Shown: positions 8,973 to 17,355 of the stretch, one piece after another
Position numbering within the stretch: position 1 is the stretch's first letter
Layout: each line of letters opens with the position of its first letter
Source of the DNA: Advenella sp. S44
Lineage (GTDB): Bacteria > Pseudomonadota > Gammaproteobacteria > Burkholderiales > Burkholderiaceae_B
Assembly: GCF_002810445.1 (NCBI RefSeq)
Contig: NZ_NEXS01000009.1
Coordinates: forward strand, 434,001 to 498,000
Length of the DNA: 64,000 nt
Direction: 5' to 3'
The notes under the pieces: model-generated
What the model was told of the DNA's origin: nothing
Database searches by the model: none
The model's input: the letters and a program-made list of their open reading frames with translations, nothing else
Position numbers and translations under genes: made by a program

Positions 8973-9107
8973 TTTACTGCTCGCCTTGCTTTACTGCTCG
9001 CCTTGCTTTACTGCTCGCCTTGCTTTACTGCTCGCCTTGCTTTACTGCTCGCCTTGCTTTACTGCTCGCCTTGCTTTACTGCTCGCCTTGCTTAACAGTC
9101 CCGCTGC
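8973..9107. repeat. 17-bp tandem array B, seven perfect copies
   Basis: TTTACTGCTCGCCTTGC occurs seven times without a mismatch at 8973-9091 (7 x 17 bp). A diverged 16-bp unit at 9092-9107 abuts the ada stop codon (9109-9111). Its sequence is unrelated to array A, although the period is the same and the two lie within 240 bp. Perfect identity over seven units implies recent expansion or homogenisation. Confidence 0.95.
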
Positions 9108-9108
9108 T

Positions 9109-10191
9109 TCACAATTGCCCGGGCGCTTCCCGTTCCAGCAACTGGCGCTTGCGTTCGACTCCCCAGCGATAGCCTGAAATATCGCCATCGCGCCTGACGA
9201 CGCGGTGGCAAGGGATGGCAACGGCAATGCGGTTTGCGCCACAAGCCTGGGCAACGGCGCGTACCGCAGTGGGCGCCCCGATCCGTTCGGCAATCTGACT
9301 GTAGCTGACCGTGGTGCCGGCAGGCACGTCCCGTAATGCCTGCCATACCCGCTCCTGAAATGCGGTGCCCCGGACGTCTAGCGGCAGATTCAGGCCCACG
9401 GACGGCGCCTCCACAAAGCCGATTACCTGCGCCACCAGACGCTCAAAGTCGGCATCGCCCCCGACAAGGTGGGCCCTGGCAAATTGATCCTGCAAGTCGC
9501 GCAACAGCGCATCGGGATCATCACCCAGCATAATGGCGCAAATCCCCCGGTGGCTTTGCGCTACAAGAATGGCGCCCAGCGAACATTGTCCGATGGCGAA
9601 ACGGATAACCACACCCTGGCCACCAGCCCGATACTGGCGCGCACGCATGCCCAGCAATTGTTGTGACGCTTCGTAAAAGCGGCTATTGGAATTGAAGCCG
9701 GCGGTATAGATTGCATCTGTAATTGACGCCAGCGGAGACCCCAGCTCATCGCGCAGCTTTCTGGCTCGCCAGGCAGAGGCATATGCCTTTGGCGTCAGGC
9801 CGGTTTCCGCCTTGAACACCCGATGAAAGTGAAAGGGGCTCATACCGGCCTGTTGCGCCAGTTCGTCCAGACTGGGCGGCGTCTGCGCCGATTCAATATG
9901 GCGGCAGGCCCGCGCCACCAACTGCGCCGTTTCAATGGCCGCCGCTGTCCGGTCTGCCCGGGCGCGCCGACTGGGGCGATAGCCGGCTGCTTCAGCTTCC
10001 TGCGGTGTATTGAAAAAAACGACATTTTTGCGTTGTGGCAGGCGAGCCGACGAGCTAGGCCGGCAGTACACGCCCGTGGTTCTTACCGCGTAGACAAAAT
10101 GTCCATCGGCTTGCCGGTCCCGACTTTGTACGGCCTGCCAGCGCGCTTGATCCGAGGCAAAGGGAGCGGGCGGTTTTCGGGTGGATGTCAT
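9109..10191 (-). CDS. ada: Ada-type bifunctional regulator/O6-methylguanine-DNA methyltransferase with degenerate zinc site
   Basis: 360 residues with the full Ada layout. An N-terminal Ada domain (1-90) contains GHFVYAVRTTGVYCRPS. An AraC-type helix-turn-helix lies at about 95-190, and a C-terminal methyltransferase domain carries the acceptor motif AIPCHRVV (Cys328) and RAVAQACGANR. In E. coli Ada four cysteines bind zinc, and the first also accepts phosphotriester methyl groups. Here only C43 remains. The other three positions are S47, S74 and A77, read directly from AGC/TCG, AGT and GCC codons. The alkyltransferase should work on O6-methylguanine. Methyl-phosphotriester sensing and the adaptive switch are probably lost. 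No alkB or alkA is adjacent. Confidence 0.9.
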   Translation of the reverse strand: MTSTRKPPAPFASDQARWQAVQSRDRQADGHFVYAVRTTGVYCRPSSSARLPQRKNVVFFNTPQEAEAAGYRPSRRARADRTAAAIETAQLVARACRHIESAQTPPSLDELAQQAGMSPFHFHRVFKAETGLTPKAYASAWRARKLRDELGSPLASITDAIYTAGFNSNSRFYEASQQLLGMRARQYRAGGQGVVIRFAIGQCSLGAILVAQSHRGICAIMLGDDPDALLRDLQDQFARAHLVGGDADFERLVAQVIGFVEAPSVGLNLPLDVRGTAFQERVWQALRDVPAGTTVSYSQIAERIGAPTAVRAVAQACGANRIAVAIPCHRVVRRDGDISGYRWGVERKRQLLEREAPGQL

Positions 10192-10500
10192 GGTTGATCT
10201 CTCGCTGGTATGTCAGTTCACCAAAGCATAGATTTGAATTCAATCGCAAGCAATCCATTTCTTGCGATTGAATTTCTCTCTCATGTTCAGCGCGTTCTGG
10301 CCATATCGTTTGGGGGCTTGTTCTGGCCCTTATGCAGGCCCTTCTGGTTTGTATTGGCGCTGTATTCGTGCCGTTTTCGGGCCTGCGCAGGTTGTCGTTT
10401 GTGCAGACGACGCCTTTGCTTTATCGATATCCCGAATATGCCAACTGATATATTAATGTTTCAATGGTGTTTTCTCACTTGCTGCAACCCGGATACCACC
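10192..10500. other. Divergent ada/dehydratase intergenic region
   Basis: 309 bp between divergent starts. The dehydratase frame is open through most of it, but this segment has no family homology. It holds the long inverted repeat at 10237-10274, described separately. AT-rich sequence at 10445-10460 (TGATATATTAATG) could hold a -10 region for the dehydratase operon. Confidence 0.5.
10237..10274. promoter_or_regulatory. 14-bp inverted repeat upstream of the sugar-acid operon
   Basis: Left arm AATTCAATCGCAAG (10237-10250), 10-base spacer, and perfectly complementary right arm CTTGCGATTGAATT (10261-10274). There is no T-run, so it is not a simple terminator. The dyad lies 46 bp from the ada start and 226 bp from the dehydratase start. 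It could be a regulator operator, for example for the GntR protein encoded downstream, or an mRNA hairpin. The assignment is inference. Confidence 0.55.
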
Positions 10501-12234
10501 ATGTCAAAACGTACCTATGAATCTCTTCGCAGCGCGCGCTGGTTTGCCCCGGATGATTTGCGCTCTTTCGGTCACCGCTCCCGCATCATGCAAATGGGCT
10601 ATGCGCCCGAGGACTGGGAAGGCCGCCCGGTTATTGCCATATTGAACACCTGGTCGGATATCAATCCCTGCCACTCGCATTTCAAGCAAAGAGTGGAAGA
10701 CGTCAAACGGGGGATTTTCCAGGCCGGCGGCTTTCCTATAGAGCTGCCGGCGCTCTCGCTGTCGGAAAACTTCGTCAAGCCGACCACCATGCTGTATCGC
10801 AATATGCTTGCGATGGAAGCCGAGGAACTGCTGCGCAGCCATCCGGTAGACGGCGCAGTATTGATGGGCGGCTGCGACAAAACCACGCCGGGACTGCTAA
10901 TGGGCGCGATCAGTGCTGGCCTGCCTTGTATTTATCTGCCTGCCGGCCCCATGCTGCGCGGCAACTGGCAAGGAAAAACTCTGGGTTCGGGTTCGGACGC
11001 CTGGAAATATTGGGATGAGCGACGCGCAGGAAAAATCAGCAAAACCGAATGGATTGGCGTCGAAGGCGGCATTGCCCGTAGCGCAGGCACCTGCATGACA
11101 ATGGGTACCGCCAGCACCATGACCGCTATTGCCGAATCTATCGGCATGACGTTGCCCGGCGCATCATCCATCCCCGCCGTTGATGCCAACCACATTCGCA
11201 TGGCGGCAGCTTGCGGGCGCCGTATCGTCGAGATGATATGGGAGGATCTGACACCGGCCCGCATTCTGTCTCGAACCAGTTTTTTGAACGCCATTGCCGT
11301 TGCCATGGCCATGGGATGCTCCACCAACGCGGTCATCCATTTGATTGCCATGTCGCGTCGCGCCGGCTGTAAAGTCACGCTGGATGACTTTGATGCGGCC
11401 AGTCGGCATGTGCCGGTGATTGCCAATGTGCGTCCCAGCGGCAGCACCTATCTGATGGAAGACTTCTATTATGCGGGCGGCCTGCCCGCCCTGATGCGTC
11501 GACTTGGCGATCACTTGCAAGGCGACACATTGACCGTTACCGGGCAGACGCTGGCAGAAAACATCCAGAACGCGCAAGTGTATAACGATGACGTAATCCG
11601 CCCCATGGATGATCCGCTTTATCCCGAAGGCGCACTTGCTGTACTGCGCGGCAATCTGGCGCCGTCAGGGTGCGTCATCAAGCCCAGCGCCTGCGCGCCG
11701 CAGTTTCTGCAGCACACCGGGCCCGCGCTCGTCTTTGACGATTATCCAAGCATGAAAGCGGCAGTCGATGATGAAAACCTGGATGTCACGCCCGATCACA
11801 TTATGGTGTTGCGCAATGCCGGCCCGCTGGGCGGCCCGGGAATGCCCGAATGGGGCATGCTGCCGATTCCGGTCAAGCTGATCAAACAGGGCGTGCGCGA
11901 CATGCTGCGTCTGTCCGATGCGCGCATGAGCGGCACCAGCTACGGCGCCTGTGTTTTACATGTAGCGCCCGAATCGTACATCGGCGGCAACCTGGCGCTG
12001 GTGCGTACCGGCGACATGATTACCGTTGATGTTGCCGCGCGTCGTATCCATCTTGAAATCAGCGATGAGGAGCTGGCCACCAGACGAGCCGACTGGATCG
12101 CGCCCGAACGCCGCTTTGAGCGCGGCTACGGCTGGATGTTTTCGCAGCATATTCTGCAAGCCGACGCCGGTTGTGATTTCGACTTTCTGGAAACCAGCTT
12201 CGGCGCGCCCAACAACGAACCCAGCATTTATTGA
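10501..12234 (+). CDS. IlvD/Edd-family sugar-acid (pentonate-type) dehydratase
   Basis: 577 residues from the ATG at 10501. The open frame upstream to 10210 lacks homology. It is an iron-sulfur dehydratase converting an aldonic acid to a 2-keto-3-deoxy acid. Cluster ligands expected for the family are visible: C57 in NPCHSHF, C125 in MGGCDKTTPG, and a third Cys in RSAGTCMTMG. The base serine is in RMSGTSYG near the C-terminus. Length and motifs resemble L-arabinonate or related pentonate dehydratases more than branched-chain IlvD. It is followed 13 bp later by an RraA-like gene and then a GntR gene, a typical sugar-acid catabolic set. The substrate is inferred only at class level. Confidence 0.88.
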   Translation: MSKRTYESLRSARWFAPDDLRSFGHRSRIMQMGYAPEDWEGRPVIAILNTWSDINPCHSHFKQRVEDVKRGIFQAGGFPIELPALSLSENFVKPTTMLYRNMLAMEAEELLRSHPVDGAVLMGGCDKTTPGLLMGAISAGLPCIYLPAGPMLRGNWQGKTLGSGSDAWKYWDERRAGKISKTEWIGVEGGIARSAGTCMTMGTASTMTAIAESIGMTLPGASSIPAVDANHIRMAAACGRRIVEMIWEDLTPARILSRTSFLNAIAVAMAMGCSTNAVIHLIAMSRRAGCKVTLDDFDAASRHVPVIANVRPSGSTYLMEDFYYAGGLPALMRRLGDHLQGDTLTVTGQTLAENIQNAQVYNDDVIRPMDDPLYPEGALAVLRGNLAPSGCVIKPSACAPQFLQHTGPALVFDDYPSMKAAVDDENLDVTPDHIMVLRNAGPLGGPGMPEWGMLPIPVKLIKQGVRDMLRLSDARMSGTSYGACVLHVAPESYIGGNLALVRTGDMITVDVAARRIHLEISDEELATRRADWIAPERRFERGYGWMFSQHILQADAGCDFDFLETSFGAPNNEPSIY

Positions 12235-12247
12235 TCAGGAAATCATC

Positions 12248-12964
12248 ATGGCCCTTGACCCTCTCGTTCGCAAACAACTGGCTGCCGTAAGCACGGCAAC
12301 GCTTTGCACTGCATTGTTTAGGCGCGGCCTGCGCAATCAGTTTATCCAGGACGTACGCCCGCTCAATCCCGACCTGCCCACCATGGTTGGCGAGGCCTAC
12401 ACCCTGCGCTACATACCGGCGCGCGAAGACCTCAACCCCATCGCCGTCTTCCAGGATCGCACCCACCCGCAACGAGTTGCCGTTGATCAATGTCCACAGG
12501 GCGCGGTGCTGATGATCGACAGCCGCAAGGACCCCCGTGCCGCGTCGGCCGGCTCTATACTGGTGTCTCGCCTGATGAAGCGCGGCGCGGCCGGCATCGT
12601 CACCGATGGCGGCTTTCGCGACTCGCCTGAGATCGCCAGGCTCAATATCCCGGCTTATCATAACCGCCCTTCGGCGCCGACCAACCTGACCTTGCATCAG
12701 GCACAGGACATCAACGTACCCATCGGTTGCGGCGACGTTGCGGTGTTCCCTGGCGATATCATCGTTGGCGATGCAGAAGGTGTTGTCGTGATTCCGGTGC
12801 ATCTGGCGCAAGAGATCGCCGACGAAGCCGTCGAGATGACAGCCTACGAAGATTTTGTCACGGAACAAGTGCTTGCCGGCAGATCTATAATTGGTCTGTA
12901 CCCTGCCACCGACCCCCAGGCCAAAGCCGATTTCGAGACCTGGCGGCACACAAATGGCAGATAG
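12248..12964 (+). CDS. RraA-like/HMG-aldolase superfamily protein
   Basis: 238 residues from the ATG at 12248, preceded by AGGAAA. The frame continues upstream inside the dehydratase gene but that part is not homologous. The RraA-like fold is shown by GAAGIVTDGGFRDSPEI (active-site Arg and Asp) and IVGDAEGVVVIP. In sugar-acid clusters such proteins act as aldolases or decarboxylases on 4-hydroxy-2-oxo acids rather than as the RNase E inhibitor. Position directly after the dehydratase makes a keto-acid cleavage or hydratase role more likely, which is inference. The two probably form an operon. Confidence 0.85.
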   Translation: MALDPLVRKQLAAVSTATLCTALFRRGLRNQFIQDVRPLNPDLPTMVGEAYTLRYIPAREDLNPIAVFQDRTHPQRVAVDQCPQGAVLMIDSRKDPRAASAGSILVSRLMKRGAAGIVTDGGFRDSPEIARLNIPAYHNRPSAPTNLTLHQAQDINVPIGCGDVAVFPGDIIVGDAEGVVVIPVHLAQEIADEAVEMTAYEDFVTEQVLAGRSIIGLYPATDPQAKADFETWRHTNGR

Positions 12965-13107
12965 CGAATGAAACGCAACCATTCGCAAGGCGCTCATCAC
13001 GTGGCTTGCAGCCGCTCGCGGGACCGCAGTCAATCCGGTTTGAAGCGATCAGCTTTGGTTAGCCTCTTGCCCATACGGGCAATCCGGTCGCTGCGCAGTC
13101 GACAGAC

Positions 13108-13806
13108 ATGAACCCGGCCACGTCACTGGACCGCAGCCGCCAAGCCGCACCGCAGCTATATCAATTGCTGCGCCAGCAGATTGTTGACCTGCAGCTGCCG
13201 CCGGGTACCTTACTTTCGCGTGCGGAACTGGCCGATCGCTATGGCGTGAGCCAGACACCGGTACGCGAAGCCTTGCTGAAACTGGCGCAAGAAAAGCTGC
13301 TGGATATTTTCCCCCAGGCCTCAACGCGGGTCAGCCTGATCAGCATCCCCCTTGCCAGGCAGGCGCATTTTCTGCGCCGCTCCATTGAACTGGAACTGCT
13401 GCGGGAGCTGGCCCTGTCACCCGTTCCCGGATTGGTTTCATCGCTGCAATCGCTGGTAGAAAAGCAGGAACATTATCACCACGCCAGAGATCTGGCAGAA
13501 TTGAGCAAAACCGATATGCAATTTCATCGATTGCTTTATCAGGCTGCGGAAAAAGACGCGCTCTGGCAACTGGTTCATAGCCATAGCGGGCATCTGGACA
13601 GGCTGCGCCGTCTACATTTGCCAGTTTCGGGCAAACTGGAACGCATTATCCGACAACACCGACAAATTGTGCAGGCCATCGCGCAGCATGACCCGGCGCT
13701 TGCGCAACAGCATTTGCGCGAGCATCTGTCGGAAACACTGGAATATGCAGGACAAATTCGCCAGGATTACCCACAATGGGTAAGCGAAAATGAAGAACCG
13801 ACCTAA
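13108..13806 (+). CDS. GntR-family (FCD) transcriptional regulator
   Basis: 232 residues. The N-terminal winged helix-turn-helix (about 15-80) contains LPPGTLLSRAELADRYGVSQ followed by TPVREALLKLAQEKLLD, the FadR-type signature. The C-terminal part is an all-helical FCD ligand-binding domain with the metal-binding pattern DMQFHRLL and HRQIVQAI...HLREHL. It is the third gene in the sugar-acid cluster, 143 bp after the RraA-like gene, and is the likely local repressor with a sugar-acid or keto-acid ligand. The 14-bp dyad upstream of the cluster is one possible target. Confidence 0.9.
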   Translation: MNPATSLDRSRQAAPQLYQLLRQQIVDLQLPPGTLLSRAELADRYGVSQTPVREALLKLAQEKLLDIFPQASTRVSLISIPLARQAHFLRRSIELELLRELALSPVPGLVSSLQSLVEKQEHYHHARDLAELSKTDMQFHRLLYQAAEKDALWQLVHSHSGHLDRLRRLHLPVSGKLERIIRQHRQIVQAIAQHDPALAQQHLREHLSETLEYAGQIRQDYPQWVSENEEPT

Positions 13807-14005
13807 AGGGTAACGGCTTTCAAAAATTGGGTATGAGTCGTCTGGGCAGCGCTAATCGTCGTTTACGAGCGGTCTGGTCTGGCCAGCTGCAAGACTTTTA
13901 AAAGCACACGCGGCCACAAAAATGATGCGAAGCTTGCTACCAAGCGCAATCACGGGTAATAGTCCGAAACGCGAATGACGATTTGTCGCGGTTTTGCCCC
14001 TGGCC

Positions 14006-14034
14006 TTGACTACGCGGTCAATATCGACCATAAT
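14006..14034 (+). promoter_or_regulatory. Sigma-70-type promoter for tRNA-Cys
   Basis: TTGACT (14006-14011), a 17-bp spacer and CATAAT (14029-14034). The expected start site is about 20 bp before the mature tRNA 5' end at 14062. Near-consensus boxes with ideal spacing support this. Confidence 0.75.
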
Positions 14035-14061
14035 GCTTGGCTCTTTGTTGGTTCTTACTAA

Positions 14062-14135
14062 GGCGCAGTAGCAAAGCGGTTATGCAGCGGATTGCAAATC
14101 CGTCTAGAGCGGTTCGACTCCGCTCTGCGCCTCCA
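14062..14135 (+). tRNA. tRNA-Cys (anticodon GCA)
   Basis: 74 nt including encoded CCA. The acceptor arm GGCGCAG (14062-14068) pairs with CTGCGCC (14125-14131). The anticodon loop reads ATTGCAAAT with GCA at 14094-14096. The T-arm contains GGTTCGACTCC. The D-loop has the AAAGCGGTTATG pattern common in tRNA-Cys. No integrase or duplicated 3' end is seen nearby. Confidence 0.95.
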
Positions 14136-14521
14136 TTATTATGCGGGTTTCAGAGCAATTCTGATATATCACCTTTTTCGCAAAAATCGCATTTTTCCGC
14201 AAAAATCCAAAAACACACTCATAAAACAGACAGTTTGTCTCTTCTCTATAAGTCGCCGCCCTGAGGTTTTGCGCTCACGCGGGTAACCTGACATGACGAA
14301 TGCTGCCAAAACCGAACCATCCGGAAGATCCCGGATGGTTCCTGAATTCGCGCAAAAAAGTCCCCCCGTCGCTTACAGAAACTGTATACACCGCGCACCT
14401 GGGCCTGTCATGCGGCTCTGACCCGCCAACGCGCAGCGGTACGCCTGGTAGGCGCCGACGTTTTCGCAACGCCTTTTGCCTGAGAAACCTCACACAGGGT
14501 CCGGACGCCACCCCTATCCAA
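14136..14521. other. Intergenic stretch after tRNA-Cys
   Basis: No gene. It contains a perfect inverted repeat at 14315-14340 (AACCATCCGG, six-base loop, CCGGATGGTT) without a clear T-run. It could be a processing or termination hairpin between the tRNA and the convergent DUF883-like gene. Long frames on both strands across 14275-14581 lack ribosome binding sites and are not called. Confidence 0.5.
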
Positions 14522-14779
14522 TTAGGGCTTTTTATAAAAATGCTTGCCGATACACATGCCGATAAGTCCGGCTACCAATAGCGCGCAACCGGGGCTTCTG
14601 CGCGTAGAATCTTCAATTGAACTGAAGATCGAATTGACCGCATAAGAGGCGTCGCCTGCTGCCTGCGCGGCTTTGCGTTTCATTTCGGTTTTTGAACTGT
14701 CAAACAGGTCGTCTGCGGTGGACTCAGCTTTGCCCAGAGCGTCGGCAGCATCGTCTTGTGTCGTGTTTTGGCTAATCAT
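14522..14779 (-). CDS. DUF883/ElaB-YqjD-like small inner-membrane protein
   Basis: 85 residues. A soluble helical N-terminal part is rich in Ala, Asp and Lys (KAESTADDLFDSSKTEMKRKA). One C-terminal transmembrane helix (CALLVAGLIGMCIGKHFY) and a short basic tail follow. This tail-anchored layout matches the YqjD/ElaB group, which in E. coli associates with ribosomes in stationary phase. That role is family knowledge and not shown here. GAGGTG precedes the ATG. An 8-bp palindrome (CGTCATCG and CGATGACG at 14820-14837) lies about 40 bp upstream and may be regulatory. Confidence 0.75.
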   Translation of the reverse strand: MISQNTTQDDAADALGKAESTADDLFDSSKTEMKRKAAQAAGDASYAVNSIFSSIEDSTRRSPGCALLVAGLIGMCIGKHFYKKP

Positions 14780-15416
14780 CGTATCACCTCGAAAAGTAAA
14801 GATGGTTTCAGCAAAGAGCCGTCATCGGGCGATGACGACACCGTTTGAGCCATACTAACAAGGTTAGCGTCTGTCAGCGCGTTGCGGTAACAAATGCTTA
14901 ATATGGCTATACCGATGACATTGGCCGGCTGGTCGGCAAATGCATGCTTTTTGGCGACATCTGCGGTCAGCTCTTTGGAGTTATCGCGCAGATATCGGCA
15001 ATTAGCAGGCCTGACTGGATAAACTTTTTACCGGTACTTACAGGTGGCTGATACGGAAAGCGCCGCCGCGACGGGACAGGACGCTCCTGTGACGGTTTGT
15101 AAATTAAATATATGCTGACATCGTCGTACCCGCAGTGAGCTCCACCGCGACCCTGCTTGTGGAAAGGTTACCATAGGGGCAACGGTACCTCGCGCATTAA
15201 AATAAAACGATATGGCGGTTTGATTTTACATTTTACTTTACTCATCGGCGGAGTACGGAGTACTGACTGATTAGTGGTGTCCTGGCCGATCGGTGGCGCT
15301 CTGATTCGGGGACGTACTGACTGATCCGCAGCGTACGACAAACGCTTCCTACCGTGTTAAACGCTTGCTGCTTTGTGTCGCTGTTAGAGCGACGATTTCA
15401 CAACTCTTGATTTATT
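14780..15416. other. Long intergenic region between divergent genes
   Basis: 637 bp. It holds the palindrome at 14820-14837, a short AT-rich patch (TAAATTAAATATATG near 15105) and a direct repeat GTACTGACTGAT at 15259-15270 and 15314-15325. The YeeE-like gene has no good ribosome binding site at its start. No coding frame is convincing and no RNA gene was recognised. Confidence 0.5.
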
Positions 15417-16643
15417 ATGGCATCGAATCCTTCCACGCTTCCTATTTCCCCACGATCGCCGATCAACGTGATCCCGGCTGCAGTATCATTTGCACTCGTT
15501 GTACTGGGCATTGTCTATCTGAACGGCACGGTCAGCGGCCGACAAGCCACGCTGTGGATCGTAGGTATCCTGCTGGGCGCGACCCTGTATCACAGCGCTT
15601 TCGGCTTCACCTCATCCTGGCGGGTCTTTATTTCGGACCGGCGGGGCGCCGGGCTGCGCGCGCAAATGCTGATGCTGGCCCTGGGCTGCTTGCTGTTTTT
15701 TCCAGTGCTGGCCAGCGGTACGCTTTGGGGACAAAACGTCAGCGGCTTTGTCAGCCCGGTCGGCACATCCGTGCTGGTAGGCGCCTTTATTTTCGGAATC
15801 GGCATGCAATTGGGCGGCGGTTGCGCCTCTGGTACCCTGTATACCGTAGGTGGTGGCAGTACGCGCATGATCATCACACTGATCGGCTTTATTATCGGCT
15901 CAGTCATCGGCGCTGCACATCTTCCCTGGTGGGCCAGCCGTCCTTCGTTTGCGCCCTATTCCATTGTCCAGGAATGGGGAGCGCCAGCTGCGCTGATCAG
16001 CTGTGTCGTGTTATTCCTGGGTATCGCCCTGTTCACCATTTGGGCTGAAAAGCGTCGGCACGGAACACTGATTTCCTCGGCAGTGAGCGCCGGCAAAACC
16101 AGAGGCTGGGGGCGGCTGTTATCCGGACCCTGGCCACTTATCATCGGCTCCGTTCTGCTGGTGCTGCTTAACTTTGCGACGCTGGCACTGGCTGGCCGCC
16201 CTTGGGGCGTGACATCGGCATTCGCCTTGTGGGGCTCGAAAATCATGATGGCTGCCGGTTACGATGTCAGTGGCTGGGAGTTTTGGCAAGGCGCAGCCGC
16301 CGCGTCCCTCACTGCGCCGGTGCGCAACGATATCACGAGTGTCATGGACATCGGAATCGTCCTGGGTGCACTACTGGCCGCCAGCCTGGCCGGAAAATTC
16401 GCTCCCGTCTGGAATATGCCACTACGATCTGTGGTGGCAGCCATCGTGGGCGGCCTGCTGTTGGGCTACGGAGCCCGGCTGACATTCGGTTGCAACATTG
16501 GCGCCTATTTCAGCGGCATTCTTTCAGGTAGCCTGCATGGCTGGCTGTGGCTGGTGGCCGCTTTCGTCGGCAACGTCATCGGCACAAAAATGCGCCCGTT
16601 TTTCGGTCTCGCGGTAGAGAAAACCGTCAAGACGGGGTGTTAG
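15417..16643 (+). CDS. YeeE/YedE-family sulfur-compound transporter
   Basis: 408 residues, a polytopic inner-membrane protein with two YeeE/YedE repeats. Conserved pore cysteines are seen in MQLGGGCASGTLYTVGGG and LTFGCNIGAYFSG, the motifs that relay thiosulfate in TsuA-type carriers. A long hydrophilic loop (AEKRRHGTLISSAVSAGKTR) separates the halves. No TusA/YeeD sulfur-carrier gene follows, so the exact substrate (thiosulfate or another sulfur compound) is uncertain. The N-terminus is placed at the ATG at 15417, although no Shine-Dalgarno sequence is evident. The next gene is 214 bp downstream. Confidence 0.87.
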   Translation: MASNPSTLPISPRSPINVIPAAVSFALVVLGIVYLNGTVSGRQATLWIVGILLGATLYHSAFGFTSSWRVFISDRRGAGLRAQMLMLALGCLLFFPVLASGTLWGQNVSGFVSPVGTSVLVGAFIFGIGMQLGGGCASGTLYTVGGGSTRMIITLIGFIIGSVIGAAHLPWWASRPSFAPYSIVQEWGAPAALISCVVLFLGIALFTIWAEKRRHGTLISSAVSAGKTRGWGRLLSGPWPLIIGSVLLVLLNFATLALAGRPWGVTSAFALWGSKIMMAAGYDVSGWEFWQGAAAASLTAPVRNDITSVMDIGIVLGALLAASLAGKFAPVWNMPLRSVVAAIVGGLLLGYGARLTFGCNIGAYFSGILSGSLHGWLWLVAAFVGNVIGTKMRPFFGLAVEKTVKTGC

Positions 16644-16857
16644 CGATCAATTTAGTCTTTATGATCTCCAGCGCAAAACTTGACGGAAATTAATGGTGAG
16701 TTAGGTATGCAGCGTTAAAATGCCACGTCGTCTTTCTTTAGACAGCGCGCGAAAATAGCTGGCTTCAATACCAGCCTGTGCGGTAACGGCTGCATTCGGC
16801 AGCGCCTGATCTGGCAGTTCAGAACAGGCCGTCCAACCAGCTTTTCAAGGCACAAAT

Positions 16858-17355
16858 ATGAATCGTATATATTCATTCCTATTGTTATGCTGCATGATAC
16901 CGCCCATGACTGCATGCGCCCCGGTTACTGGGGCGGGCAATTCTGATCGCGATGTTTCCATTTTGGTCGGACACGAAACAGACCCATATACGCTGGGTGA
17001 TTCATCAGCAGGCAGCATCAGTGAGGCCGCGCCGGCGTTCACGGCCTTTGGCCGCCAGCCGGCTGCATGGCAAGCCGTCATTGACGGACCCCTGTTAACA
17101 ATCGAACGATCGTCCACCGATCTTGTCACCCTGGTTGCCGAGCGCACCAACGCCAAGAACGACACCGACTTGATCAGGATTCGCAGCACGGCCCCAGCAA
17201 AAAAAGGCAGAACACCCAAGGTGAGTTTAATGATCAGCAAAGCCCCCTGTACAGTTGGACAAAGTGCTTATGAACTGAGAGCCACCATGTTCTATAACGA
17301 CAGGAAATATACGGGCTGTGCGGCCGCGGCAAACCTTGCTGCAGGCGCGCGATAA
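16858..17355 (+). CDS. Predicted lipoprotein (COG3650-like)
   Basis: 165 residues. The N-terminal signal MNRIYSFLLLCCMIPPMTAC ends in a lipobox-like TAC with Cys20 as the lipidation site. Residues 44 onward resemble small envelope proteins that end in YTGCA, seen here as RKYTGCAAAANL. A second cysteine lies in KAPCTVGQ, so a disulfide is possible. AAGG precedes the start. It probably sits in the outer membrane. Function is unknown. The gene converges on the OmpA-family gene across a repeat-bearing gap. Confidence 0.7.
   Translation: MNRIYSFLLLCCMIPPMTACAPVTGAGNSDRDVSILVGHETDPYTLGDSSAGSISEAAPAFTAFGRQPAAWQAVIDGPLLTIERSSTDLVTLVAERTNAKNDTDLIRIRSTAPAKKGRTPKVSLMISKAPCTVGQSAYELRATMFYNDRKYTGCAAAANLAAGAR

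Noticed and set aside
8535-9107. CRISPR array
   Set aside because: The units are directly adjacent with no unique spacers, are only 17 bp, and no cas genes are present.
8872-9177. Plus-strand frames rich in Leu-Ala-Cys over array B
   Set aside because: They arise only because a 17-bp stop-free unit is open in all frames. There is no ribosome binding site, and the product is a pure repeat artefact.
14062-14135. Genomic-island attachment site at tRNA-Cys
   Set aside because: No integrase gene and no direct repeat of the tRNA 3' end are seen within the window.
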